Source: Leptospirillum ferrooxidans C2-3 (GTDB taxonomy: Bacteria > Nitrospirota > Leptospirillia > Leptospirillales > Leptospirillaceae). From it: a DNA stretch of 64,000 nucleotides. Position numbers and translations under genes: made by a program. Of this stretch, positions 25,272 to 33,637 are shown piece by piece (position 1 is the stretch's first letter; each line of letters starts with the position of its first letter). The stretch is from contig NC_017094.1 in assembly GCF_000284315.1 (NCBI RefSeq), positions 341,486-405,485 of the forward strand. Direction: 5' to 3'. Under the pieces are notes generated by a model that saw only the letters and a program-made list of their open reading frames with translations, was not told the origin of the DNA and did not search any database.

Positions 25272-25304
25272 TGTCGGAGAAGTGTCGGAAATATTCCTGG
25301 GAAT
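25272..25304. repeat. Candidate integrase binding sites
   Basis: TGTCGGA occurs at 25272-25278 and 25283-25289, start to start 11 bases, about one helical turn, as in arm-type sites. ATTCC-TG-GGAAT at 25293-25304 is a short palindrome. They lie between the integrase start and the tRNA 3' end, where the attachment site should be. Confidence 0.4.
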
Positions 25305-25349
25305 TATTTTAGCATAGAAGAAGGAGAAGTATATAATGGCTATATTACT

Positions 25350-25436
25350 TGGTGCTCGGGAGGAGAATCGAACTCCTATGACCGTGAGGTCGGCGGATTT
25401 TGAGTCCGCTGCGTCTGCCTGTTCCGCCACCCGAGC
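25350..25436 (-). tRNA. tRNA-Leu (anticodon CAA)
   Basis: The minus strand folds as a tRNA: acceptor GCTCGGG with CCCGAGC, discriminator A, encoded CCA (25350-25352); anticodon stem GCGGA/TCCGC with loop CTCAAAA, giving anticodon CAA, which reads UUG. A long variable arm (GACCTCACGGTC) and TTCGATT in the T loop fit tRNA-Leu. It is the probable integration target of the neighbouring element. Confidence 0.95.
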
Positions 25437-25517
25437 ATTGATGATGAAACGTTGTGGAAGGAGAATCTCAGGGAGAGATTGTATCGGTGGGCGCAGGTGT
25501 TTGCAAGCTGAAGCTGC

Positions 25518-26939
25518 TTATCCAGGTAATGCCTGATCTCGGACCTTTTCTTCTGCCTGTGGTTCTTCCGGAAATTCCGGGCCGGGAGTCTCTATGTAAC
25601 GGAAGACTTCCGAAGGGGAAATTCCAAGCTCTCTCGGGTGAAATGTTTGGGTGACGGTATTTCGGTCGATCAACGGAAGGGTGATGTGGAAAGGTTCGTC
25701 AACAGGCTTTGAGCGGCTGGAAAAAAGAACAAGCAAATTCACCTGCCCTGCATGTGTGTCGGGATTTTTATACTCGGAAACCATAGCAATCCTGCCGTCT
25801 GCAAGCTCCACAAGTGATCCGACCGGGTAGACGCCAATCATCCGGACGAGCTCGGCGATCGCTTTAGGATCAAGTCGATGAATTTCAGTCTCCAGAATGT
25901 AGGCCAGAGTTTTGGCTGGTGAAAGAGGGCTTGCGTATATGCGTCCGGCGGTGAGCGCTTCGTAAATGTCGAGAACCATCAGGGAGCGGGAGACGGGGTT
26001 TAACTCCTTGATGTCGATTCCGTAAGGGTAGCCCGCTCCATTTTTTCGTTCGTGATGCTCGATGCAGACTGTCGCGCACAAACCACTGATCACTTCATCT
26101 TTGCTTTTTGAAAGAATGGAATGTCCCAGCTGGGGATGTTTTTTCATGATATCCCACTCTGACGGGGTGAGTTTTCCGGGTTTTTTGAGAACATCCAGAG
26201 GAATAAGGCTCTTTCCGATATCGTGCAGAAGAGCGGCAAGACCCCATTTTGCCAGCTCTTCTCTCGGCACCCCCGACCGGGCAGCGAGGCTTATTGTCAG
26301 AACCATCGTATTGGCCGAATGAACATAAGATTCATCATCAACCTCCGAGAGGGTCAGAAGAAATGAATTGTTGCTGGGATTTTTAAGGGTCATTTCCAGA
26401 GTTTGGGCAACCTGCTCCTTGAGAGGAAGAACATCAAATGAGAGTTTTTTCCGAATGTTGTCAAAACTTTTGGCGACGACTGCAACGGTTTTTTCCTGAA
26501 GGGCATTCCATTCCCTGATGGCATGGGGTGTTTTTATCTCAAGGGTCTGAAACTCCGGAGCGATGTCATTTTCCTCCTGGAGAGGAGGATCAGAGTGTTT
26601 GCCAGTTCCTTTTTGTTGGGAGATCTGGTCCCGCTCATCCTCGATATTGACGGTGACCATCCTGATCCCGTTTTCCTTCAGCTTGCGGATCTCATCCCCA
26701 GACCGGATTTTGAAGCGATGGAAGAGGATATTTGTCTCGAGCCAGCTTTTATCCAGTGAGATCACTTCCATGCCCACTGTCAGTTTGTCGACAGGAATTG
26801 TTTTATGCATCGAAAGGCCCCTTTTGAAAGCCTGAAGCGTATTCTGACTGCAGGAAACTCTTTGATAAGCGATCGAGTTCTTTTTTCGGGAATGAGGGAT
26901 TTGGGAATGCTTTACAATGCTATCATTTTCTTTTTCCAT
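25518..26939 (-). CDS. HD-GYP domain protein, probable cyclic-di-GMP phosphodiesterase
   Basis: The 473-residue protein has an N-terminal DUF3391-like part (VDKLTVGMEVISLDKSWL) and an HD-GYP domain: HDIGK metal-binding pair, then HHERKNGAGYP with the GYP signature. HD-GYP enzymes hydrolyse cyclic-di-GMP and so affect biofilm or motility. No membrane helix or receiver domain is evident. ATG 26939 is preceded by GAGGAGG; a later ATG at 26810 (MHKTIP) would give a protein starting directly at DUF3391 and is an alternative. The C-terminal 60 residues are unassigned. Confidence 0.85.
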   Translation of the reverse strand: MEKENDSIVKHSQIPHSRKKNSIAYQRVSCSQNTLQAFKRGLSMHKTIPVDKLTVGMEVISLDKSWLETNILFHRFKIRSGDEIRKLKENGIRMVTVNIEDERDQISQQKGTGKHSDPPLQEENDIAPEFQTLEIKTPHAIREWNALQEKTVAVVAKSFDNIRKKLSFDVLPLKEQVAQTLEMTLKNPSNNSFLLTLSEVDDESYVHSANTMVLTISLAARSGVPREELAKWGLAALLHDIGKSLIPLDVLKKPGKLTPSEWDIMKKHPQLGHSILSKSKDEVISGLCATVCIEHHERKNGAGYPYGIDIKELNPVSRSLMVLDIYEALTAGRIYASPLSPAKTLAYILETEIHRLDPKAIAELVRMIGVYPVGSLVELADGRIAMVSEYKNPDTHAGQVNLLVLFSSRSKPVDEPFHITLPLIDRNTVTQTFHPRELGISPSEVFRYIETPGPEFPEEPQAEEKVRDQALPG

Positions 26940-26979
26940 TTTCCTCCTCAATCACTTTTCCCTTAGGGAGCACATAATC

Positions 26980-27012
26980 TGTCCGGTTTTGTAGCGCAAG
27001 ACTTGTCCGGTT
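26980..27012. repeat. Two TGTCCGGTT direct repeats
   Basis: TGTCCGGTT is found at 26980-26988 and 27004-27012, spaced 24 bases. Repeated TGTCCG units occur at IS21-type ends, so this may be a solo end, or an operator for the divergent HD-GYP and cytochrome genes. No transposase is nearby. Confidence 0.3.
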
Positions 27013-27144
27013 GCCAAGGAAGACTCCATGGTTTGAGCGAACAGAAGCGATCAAGGGATTTGATTTTTTGTCTTAAGCCGTTAATCTCTTTTGAGAGATT
27101 TGATCAACCCGCGTTTTTTCAGGATCTTTTCCAAGGGAATCCCA

Positions 27145-28773
27145 ATGAAATGTTTTTTGATCCGTTCGATCCATTTATTTCTGCTGTCGATCTTCGTCAT
27201 TTGCACCTTGCCTGAAAAAGGCTTTGCCTACCCCGGATTTTCCAGAAGCTATGATTTTCCCTGCGCTTTTTGTCACATCCAATGGCCCAAGCTGAATGAC
27301 AATGGAAACATATTCAAGGATCGCGGTTTCATGCTCTCCACAACAGGTCGAGGGAATGGTTTGGACATGGGGTTTTCTGATCCGGCAAACCAGAATTATT
27401 TTCCTGTCGGTTTCCGCATGAGCGAGTCTTACGACATGAGTTCGGTCAACGGGGTATTGTCTGGAAAAAACACTAATGGTGGGTGGTCCAACGGTGCTAA
27501 CTCACAGAACCCGTGGAGCCTTGAGTCCGGTGGCCTTTTAAACCCCTGGATCTCTTATTGGGTCGAACCGGGGTATCTCGTTGGCGGGAACTTCGGGATC
27601 ACAAAACTCTGGGTCCGATTGGATGATCTTCTCCATTCGACCTGGTTCAATGTTTATGCGGGTCAATCCAGTGTAGACTCCCCATTTTCATCGCACAGGT
27701 CGGTTTCGATCGGTACGGCTTCCCCCTACACGATGTATGACTATCAGCCGGGAACGGCGGAGGTTGTTACGAACTCCGGTGCACAAAATGCCGGATTTTC
27801 TTTTGCCAACCCTATCGGGGCCTATTTTGACGGAGACCGATTTCAGATGGGGCAATCGGTCACTTCCATTCGCTACTTCGGGTATCAGTTTGAAAATGGA
27901 TGCGGGACAAGACGATCCTTCTCCTTAAACCCCTGCGAAACACGACTCGATGTGAGCTTTATGCCCAACTCCTCCTTATATTCCTCATCGAACTCCCCGG
28001 GAGTCTCGGGAAGCAGCGCTTCCCAGGATCCTTTGTCTCCCTCAACCTATTCATTGAATATTGCCGAAAACAACGGGTTTTCTTATTTTGTTCACCTGAC
28101 GCAGTCCTTTGGGGGTTGGGGTGCGACATCAGGGGAGAGAATCGGTCTTTTCTCCTATGTAGGGGAGGGGAGCTCCATGGGCAGTGTCGGCGGGAATGCT
28201 CCTTCAACGATTTTTAACCGGGAGGGCGTTGACATCTCCTTGAACCCGATACCCAGAGGTGGCCTCAATCTATTCGGCGCATGGGAAATTGTCCGGGATC
28301 CGGCAGGAATGATTCAATCCAACCCGGATTTCATGGGAAGTTCCATTCCTGCCTCAGGGCTATCGTACATGACCTGGTTTGTCGAGGCGGACTGGCAACC
28401 CAATTTCGGGGGAATGTTCTCTTCTGACGGGACCGGATCCAATATGATTTCTGTTATCTATAATCAGCTGGACATGATCGAACAGCCAGTTTTTTCCGGC
28501 GGAAATCAGATAGCCCTTCCGGGAAATTTTAATGATGTTCTTTCTTTTACGATTCTGGACAGATATGGTTTATGGCAAAGTGAACGGACTGCCGTTTCCC
28601 TTTATGCCCAGTACCAGTGGTTATTCGACGCGGGTGTGTCAGGGCTGTTGAGTGGATTTGCGTCCAATGGAGCTCAGATGTCCGGTAATCGCCAGGTTTC
28701 ATCTTACCCCGGCGCACTTTTCGGAAATGTGACCGCCAGCAATTTCTCCATAGGTGTGGACTTTGCCTACTGA
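27145..28773 (+). CDS. Cyt572-like outer-membrane cytochrome (one CxxCH haem, beta-barrel)
   Basis: The 542-residue protein has a signal peptide (KCFLIRSIHLFLLSIFVIC ... GFA, about residues 1-28), then CAFCH at residues 40-44, the only CxxCH, followed by WPKLNDNG and a long Gly/Ser/aromatic-rich beta pattern ending in ...VDFAY with an aromatic final residue. This combination of one N-terminal haem site and an outer-membrane barrel is that of Cyt572 of Leptospirillum, which oxidises Fe(II) at the cell surface. The assignment rests on architecture. ATG 27145 is chosen because it opens the signal peptide; the upstream frame lacks one. The next two genes are also redox proteins. Confidence 0.7.
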   Translation: MKCFLIRSIHLFLLSIFVICTLPEKGFAYPGFSRSYDFPCAFCHIQWPKLNDNGNIFKDRGFMLSTTGRGNGLDMGFSDPANQNYFPVGFRMSESYDMSSVNGVLSGKNTNGGWSNGANSQNPWSLESGGLLNPWISYWVEPGYLVGGNFGITKLWVRLDDLLHSTWFNVYAGQSSVDSPFSSHRSVSIGTASPYTMYDYQPGTAEVVTNSGAQNAGFSFANPIGAYFDGDRFQMGQSVTSIRYFGYQFENGCGTRRSFSLNPCETRLDVSFMPNSSLYSSSNSPGVSGSSASQDPLSPSTYSLNIAENNGFSYFVHLTQSFGGWGATSGERIGLFSYVGEGSSMGSVGGNAPSTIFNREGVDISLNPIPRGGLNLFGAWEIVRDPAGMIQSNPDFMGSSIPASGLSYMTWFVEADWQPNFGGMFSSDGTGSNMISVIYNQLDMIEQPVFSGGNQIALPGNFNDVLSFTILDRYGLWQSERTAVSLYAQYQWLFDAGVSGLLSGFASNGAQMSGNRQVSSYPGALFGNVTASNFSIGVDFAY

Positions 28774-28967
28774 ACAGAAAAGATGGGTGAAATGGTCTCC
28801 ATGCTTGTGGCATAATTTTCGGGGAATCCCGTAAACAACCATATGTCTAACCGATTCTTGTCTGCTCGAGATGGCACGAAGATGCAAACCATCGATTCAT
28901 GTGTGGCTTCTTCGCGCCCTTTTAAGCCAATCTCCGTTTCAAAATGCGATTCTCGGAGATCAACCCA

Positions 28968-29342
28968 ATGGAGGATACGTTGATTCGTCGAGCTATTTTG
29001 TTGTTAGGAATGTTTCTGGCTCTTGAAGCGATTGGTCATGGAAAAGAGGCATTTGCTCTCGCTCCGGCTGATCCTGTGGATGGCAAGGTCGTCTACAATC
29101 ATTATTGTGTGGCTTGTCATGGTCCCCAGGGAAACGGCCAGGGGCTTGCCGCTCCGGCGATGTTCCCCCATCCCGCCAATTTTACGGATCCCAATCTCTG
29201 GAAGGGGCGGTCTGATGCTTTTTTTATCAATGTGATCACCAACGGCAGAAAACGGGTCATGCCACCATGGTGGGATGTGATTACCGCTCAGGAAATCCAG
29301 GATGTTTATGCTTATGTGAAAACGACATTTAAACCAAAGTGA
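28968..29342 (+). CDS. Mono-haem cytochrome c
   Basis: The 124-residue protein has a signal peptide (RRAILLLGMFLALEAIG ... AFA) and a class I cytochrome c domain with CVACH near residue 47 and VMPPWW, whose Met is the likely sixth haem ligand. GGAG lies before ATG 28968; an upstream ATG at 28944 would lengthen the signal region without benefit. It is periplasmic and could take electrons from the Cyt572-like protein 0.2 kb upstream. Confidence 0.8.
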   Translation: MEDTLIRRAILLLGMFLALEAIGHGKEAFALAPADPVDGKVVYNHYCVACHGPQGNGQGLAAPAMFPHPANFTDPNLWKGRSDAFFINVITNGRKRVMPPWWDVITAQEIQDVYAYVKTTFKPK

Positions 29343-29344
29343 TA

Positions 29345-29366
29345 TTGCATCCCCCAAGGGAGATGC
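29345..29366 (+). other. Short hairpin between cytochrome and reductase genes
   Basis: GCATC at 29347-29351 pairs with GATGC around CCCCAAGGGA, directly after the cytochrome c stop. There is no T run, so it is more likely an mRNA stability or processing element than a terminator. Confidence 0.3.
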
Positions 29367-29384
29367 TTCATCGGTTCAAGTGAG

Positions 29385-30080
29385 GTGTTTGTGAGTTCTG
29401 TCGGGAGTATCGTTTGTAAATTGTCCGAAATTATTCCTTTCGAGGAAAATGTCCGTTTGTTCAAATTTGATACGGGTGGGGTGGACTTTCCCTTTCACCA
29501 GGGACAATTCATCTCACTAGCCGGATCCGATGGCAAGTCCTCCTATTTTGCGATAGCCTCCCCACCATCACTGAAGGGGAGTTTCGAAATTCTGGTCAAA
29601 CGAGGAAACTCCACAACGGACTATCTCTTTTCCCGTTCTGTCGGGGATAGGATTTCCATTTCCGGCCCTCAGGGTAAAGGTTTTGCTCTGGATCCATATG
29701 TTGGAAAGAATTTGCTGTTTGTGGGTGTCGGAACGGCGATTGCCCCTCTTCGCTCAACATTATTGACGGCCCTTGAGCGAAGAAACGATTTCAACAGGAT
29801 CTCTTTTCTGTTTGGAACGCTTACACCAAACCATATCTGGTTTGGTGATGAGATGGATGAATGGCACCAGAAAGGGGCAGAGGTCCATATTACGGTCACT
29901 TATCCTGACGAGACATGGGACAGGCACTCGGGGTTTGTCCAGGACATCCTGCGTCAGTCCAAGGATCCTCTCCACGAGACAGTTGTTTATCTGTGCGGAA
30001 TGAAGGAAATGGTTGAGGAAACGACGAAGGTGCTGAAGGAGAGGTCCATCCCGGAGGAGATGATCCTCCTGAATTTCTGA
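29385..30080 (+). CDS. FAD/NAD(P)-dependent oxidoreductase (ferredoxin reductase type)
   Basis: The 231-residue protein matches the FNR superfamily: FHQGQFISL (FAD-binding region), the Gly-rich loop VGVGTAIAPLRS near residue 107-118 (NAD(P) pyrophosphate), and VYLCGMKEMVEE near the end. It has no iron-sulfur motif. It would pass electrons between NAD(P)H and a protein partner, and next to two cytochrome genes it may serve reverse or forward electron flow. The start is GTG at 29385 or 29391; the ribosome site GAGG overlaps the first. Confidence 0.75.
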   Translation: MFVSSVGSIVCKLSEIIPFEENVRLFKFDTGGVDFPFHQGQFISLAGSDGKSSYFAIASPPSLKGSFEILVKRGNSTTDYLFSRSVGDRISISGPQGKGFALDPYVGKNLLFVGVGTAIAPLRSTLLTALERRNDFNRISFLFGTLTPNHIWFGDEMDEWHQKGAEVHITVTYPDETWDRHSGFVQDILRQSKDPLHETVVYLCGMKEMVEETTKVLKERSIPEEMILLNF

Positions 30081-30134
30081 TGGCTGATCCGACCGGATCT
30101 CTGATCGAACCATTTATAGGAAGATGGTTGTGGC

Positions 30135-30986
30135 ATGGATAGCATTCTGACCGAAAAAGGGATCATGTATGACCATCCAGGGCAGGGGGCGCTGTACATT
30201 GTCAGTACTCCCATCGGGAATCTCTCGGATATTACCGTTCGTGCCCTGAAGGTTCTTCAATCCGTCGGGCTTGTCGCATCCGAAGACACGCGGGTGACCC
30301 GTTCCCTGATGACTCACCATCAGATCCCGACCCCGCTTGTTTCTTATCATGCCCACAATCAGGAAGAAAAAATTCCCCTGTTCCTCGACCGCTTGAAAAA
30401 TGGAATCAGCATCGCCCTTGTGAGCGATGCCGGAACTCCACTCATATCCGATCCGGGAAGCGAACTGGTTCGAAGAACAATTGAGGCCGGTTTTTGTGTC
30501 CATCCGGTTCCGGGACCATCTTCGGTCCTGTCTGCGCTTGTATCATCGGGTATAGAGCCAGGCCGATTCCTGTTTGACGGGTTCTTGCCCAGAACGCCAG
30601 GCGAGATCAGGAAGAGGCTTGAACGGGTGAAGGAATATGACGGAGCGCTTGTCTTTCTGGAGTCGCCCCATCGGGTTCTCAAGACGCTTTTATTGATGCA
30701 GGAGGTCTTGGGCGACAGGGGAGCATCGGTTCATCGGGAAATGACCAAGGCCTTTGAATCGGTGACAAGGGGGGTGCTGTCGGAGGTTTCCGCAATCCTT
30801 TCCAGAAAACCCCTGAAAGGGGAGTTCACGATTGTTGTGGCAGGAAAAGAGCGGGAAAAGGGCCGGAAACGGGTGAATCGCTATCCAAGGGAATCTGATT
30901 CTCATGAAGGAGTCGATCCTGTGGAAGAGGCTGGCGCGTCCGGAGAAGATGATGGGTTGTTTGATTTTGAACTTGAGGGGGTCTGA
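30135..30986 (+). CDS. rsmI: 16S rRNA (cytidine-1402-2'-O)-methyltransferase
   Basis: The 283-residue protein has the RsmI pattern: GALYIVSTPIGNLSDITVRAL in pieces, ASEDTRVT, SYHAHNQEEK, LVSDAGTPLISDPG, PVPGPSSVLSALVSSG, FLPR and ESPHRV. It methylates the ribose of C1402 in the ribosomal P site using SAM. The ATG at 30135 has AGGAAG upstream; ATG 30168 would start closer to the domain and is possible. The tail of about 40 acidic residues is an extension. The next gene begins seven bases after its stop. Confidence 0.9.
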   Translation: MDSILTEKGIMYDHPGQGALYIVSTPIGNLSDITVRALKVLQSVGLVASEDTRVTRSLMTHHQIPTPLVSYHAHNQEEKIPLFLDRLKNGISIALVSDAGTPLISDPGSELVRRTIEAGFCVHPVPGPSSVLSALVSSGIEPGRFLFDGFLPRTPGEIRKRLERVKEYDGALVFLESPHRVLKTLLLMQEVLGDRGASVHREMTKAFESVTRGVLSEVSAILSRKPLKGEFTIVVAGKEREKGRKRVNRYPRESDSHEGVDPVEEAGASGEDDGLFDFELEGV

Positions 30987-30992
30987 GCCCAG

Positions 30993-31802
30993 ATGAAGGT
31001 TGTTGTTGTTCAGAACGACCCGGTGTTTGGAGAAGTGTCCAGAAATATCGAGGATGTTTCCCTGATTTTATCGAAAAGAAAGGAACCAAAGCCCGATCTG
31101 GTCGTTCTTTCGGAGCTTTTTGCCTCGGGATATCAGTTCACATCTGTCTCTGAAGCTCGATCCCTCTCCGAGAAAGCCGTTGGGCCTGATGCTGGTCCAA
31201 CGGTGACTTTCATGAAGTCTCTCTCACGGGAGACCGGTGGACTGGTCGTCGGGGGATTCCCCTGTCTGACCGATGGCCGGGTGACAAACTCTGCGGCTGT
31301 TTTCAGGAATGGGGAACTTGTAACGGTTTATGACAAGGTCCACCTGTTTGATGCGGAAAATCGTTGGTTTTCTCCGGGAGCTGGGCCATTGTGCCTTGTC
31401 GATACAGACTTTGGGCCAATGGGGGTCATGATCTGTTTTGACTGGCTGTTTCCGGAAGTTGCCCGCAGTCTGGCCCTTGCAGGAGCCATGTTGATCGCTC
31501 ATCCGGCAAACTGGGTTCTCCCTTTTGGTCCTTCCGGAATGATTCTCCGGTCAGTGGAAAACAGGATCTATACTCTTACGGCAAACAGGGTCGGAACAGA
31601 GGCAAGAGGAGGTCTTCCTCCCTTGACCTATATCGGTCAGAGTCAGGTGCTGTCTCCGTCCGGAGAGATTCTTGCAAGGGCTCCAAGAGAAACGGCAGCC
31701 ATTCTGGAAGTTGCCTTTGACCCGTCTTTGGCAAAGAGAAAGACCGTTGCGGCGGAAAGTGACGCCTTCAGACAAAGGAGGCCGGATCTTTACCAATTGT
31801 GA
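30993..31802 (+). CDS. Carbon-nitrogen hydrolase (nitrilase superfamily)
   Basis: The 269-residue protein has the Glu-Lys-Cys triad of the nitrilase superfamily: VLSELFASGY (Glu), VYDKVHLFD (Lys) and MICFDWLFPE (Cys). The pattern is close to omega-amidases and Nit-type metabolite repair enzymes that hydrolyse amides such as deaminated glutathione. The substrate is not certain. It is cytosolic and sits in a row with rsmI and trmI, probably one transcript. The start follows the rsmI stop by six bases. Confidence 0.8.
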   Translation: MKVVVVQNDPVFGEVSRNIEDVSLILSKRKEPKPDLVVLSELFASGYQFTSVSEARSLSEKAVGPDAGPTVTFMKSLSRETGGLVVGGFPCLTDGRVTNSAAVFRNGELVTVYDKVHLFDAENRWFSPGAGPLCLVDTDFGPMGVMICFDWLFPEVARSLALAGAMLIAHPANWVLPFGPSGMILRSVENRIYTLTANRVGTEARGGLPPLTYIGQSQVLSPSGEILARAPRETAAILEVAFDPSLAKRKTVAAESDAFRQRRPDLYQL

Positions 31803-31858
31803 AAAAGATTTTTCCACCCCCCATTGTGTCCGGGAGGAAACCTGCCTATAATCCCCCC

Positions 31859-32686
31859 ATGCCATTTCTTGCGGGTGAGTCCCTAATCCTCTACGACAAC
31901 CGTGGTCGAGCCTACGTCATTCCGGAGTTGATTCCCGGAAAGGTCTTCAATCTTGATGGCCACCTTTTCCCGCATGCCGAGCTGATGGAAAAAGCTTCCG
32001 AGGGGGAAAGCTATGTTGGCCCTAGAGGTCTGACGCTTACTCCATTTCGCCCCACTCTCAGGGAAACCCTTTCCCACATGAAAAGACGGACCCAGGTCAT
32101 CTATCCAAAGGATCAGGGTTTGATCCTGATGTGGGGAGAGATCCGTCCCGGGCTCAGGATCCTTGAGTCAGGAATTGGTGCCGGAGCCCTGACACTAAGC
32201 CTTCTTCGCATGTCTGCGCCGGGTGGGGAGGTCGTATCCCTCGAGAAGCGCGAAGAACACGCATCGGAGGCGATGAGTAATTTGCGCAGAATGGTTCCGG
32301 AACTGATGGGGAACCACAAACTCCTGATCGGCTCATATGGTGATCCCGGATGGGAAGAGTCTGTTCCCGGTGTTTTTGATCGTGTCGTTCTCGATTTGCC
32401 CGAGCCATGGGAAGGCCTTTCCGGTCTTGCCAAAAAGCTTCGCCCGGGTGGCATTCTGGTTTCCTGGATGCCGACTCCGCTTCAGGTCCATACCCTTTCC
32501 AACCGATTGAAGGATTCCGGGGACTTTCACCTTGTACAGACCGTTGAGGCGATTGTCAGGGACTGGGAGTTTGGTCCGACATCGGTTCGTCCTGCCCATC
32601 GTATCGTTGGTCATACGGGCTATCTCACCATGGCAAGACGTGCGGCCCCCGGTATCCCTTATATTGCATGGGAACCTTCCTTCTAA
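31859..32686 (+). CDS. trmI: tRNA (adenine-N1)-methyltransferase TrmI
   Basis: The 275-residue protein carries the TrmI/GCD14 features: VIYPKDQGLILMW, SAM motif ILESGIGAGALTLSL, DLPEPWEGL (catalytic Asp region), and VRPAHRIVGHTGYLTMARR near the C-terminus. It makes m1A58 in the T loop of tRNAs as a tetramer. ATG 31859 (MPFLAGESLILYD) fits the family N-terminus; a GTG at 31799 overlapping the previous stop would add 20 Pro-rich residues and is less likely. Neither start has a clear ribosome site. Confidence 0.9.
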   Translation: MPFLAGESLILYDNRGRAYVIPELIPGKVFNLDGHLFPHAELMEKASEGESYVGPRGLTLTPFRPTLRETLSHMKRRTQVIYPKDQGLILMWGEIRPGLRILESGIGAGALTLSLLRMSAPGGEVVSLEKREEHASEAMSNLRRMVPELMGNHKLLIGSYGDPGWEESVPGVFDRVVLDLPEPWEGLSGLAKKLRPGGILVSWMPTPLQVHTLSNRLKDSGDFHLVQTVEAIVRDWEFGPTSVRPAHRIVGHTGYLTMARRAAPGIPYIAWEPSF

Positions 32687-33292
32687 TCAGTTTCTTTCCA
32701 AAAGCCCGGACGAAAAATCCGTCACTCATTCTTTCCTGATCCGGATGTGTTCTTGTCCTGTTGCTCCGGAATGGAGCAGGAAGCATTGGCAAGATCAGGA
32801 CAAATCCAGGATAACCGTCCGAGATGGTTACTCAAGATCCAACTCTAGGTCCTCAATAGCCATCAAGCCGTTTCTATTCCCTTCTGGGCTTATATGCCAC
32901 CAATCAGGTGATATCGTTTCTTGCTGAGCTCAGGAAGACATGATTATCGATTGATTTTTTTTATCTAAAGATCCTTCTATCCATTCTGATCTTCTCTGGT
33001 TGAAAACAGAATCGGTCAGGTATAGACTGGAACTGGAGTTTCACGGGTGAACCTCCGCGTTATCTTTGTTTGTTCAGGGGTCGCTTTGCAGAGCGGCTCC
33101 TGATTTTAAGAATATAAAAGTTTATGGTTTATTTTTTTCGTCGGTCAAATCCTTATAATATCAAGGAATCTTCCCTAAGATTCGATCCTCTTCCTCTAGA
33201 GCTCTTCCACAAAGGAGTTGCTCTTCTCTTTGTACAAACTCCGATCTCGTCATATCAATGATGACTTGGTTTTTCCTTAAGCTTTTGGTGGA
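32687..33292. other. 600-base intergenic stretch
   Basis: No convincing gene is seen. A hairpin GCTCC-GGAAT-GGAGC lies near 32760-32780, another imperfect hairpin near 33075-33102, and a T8 run near 32955. It may hold the trmI terminator, a small RNA and the promoter of the next regulator, but I cannot define any of these. Confidence 0.35.
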
Positions 33293-33553
33293 ATGGTTGT
33301 TCTTGAGCCCTATCCCCCGAAGTTGGCCCTCTGCCGGAGGATGAAGGAGCTGGATTTGTCAAAGCACCAGTCTGAAATTATCCTGGAAATCATGAGAGGG
33401 CGGACGAATAAGGAGATCGCATTAAAGCTTGGCTTGGCTCTCCAGACAGTCAAGGACCACCTCTACACGATTTTTCAAGAACTTAAAGTCCGAAACCGTG
33501 CCGAACTGATCATTCACGTGATGGGGAATCTCTCTTTTTTAGAGGATGAATGA
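33293..33553 (+). CDS. Stand-alone LuxR-type helix-turn-helix regulator
   Basis: The 86-residue protein is almost only a GerE/LuxR DNA-binding domain: LSKHQSEIILEIMRGRTNKEIALKLGL, then TVKDHLYTIFQELKVRNRAELI. No receiver or sensor domain precedes it. Weak GGTGG lies before ATG 33293. It may act with an unlinked kinase or need no ligand, like GerE. It is isolated, between a long intergenic region and a convergent gene, and could be a truncated response regulator. Confidence 0.75.
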   Translation: MVVLEPYPPKLALCRRMKELDLSKHQSEIILEIMRGRTNKEIALKLGLALQTVKDHLYTIFQELKVRNRAELIIHVMGNLSFLEDE

Positions 33554-33637
33554 CGTTTTTGACCTTCTTTCTGGTGGATTGTTGCGGTAGCGTTTATGTG
33601 GAATCATTTTTTACGGGATTTTGGATTTGAATTTTTC

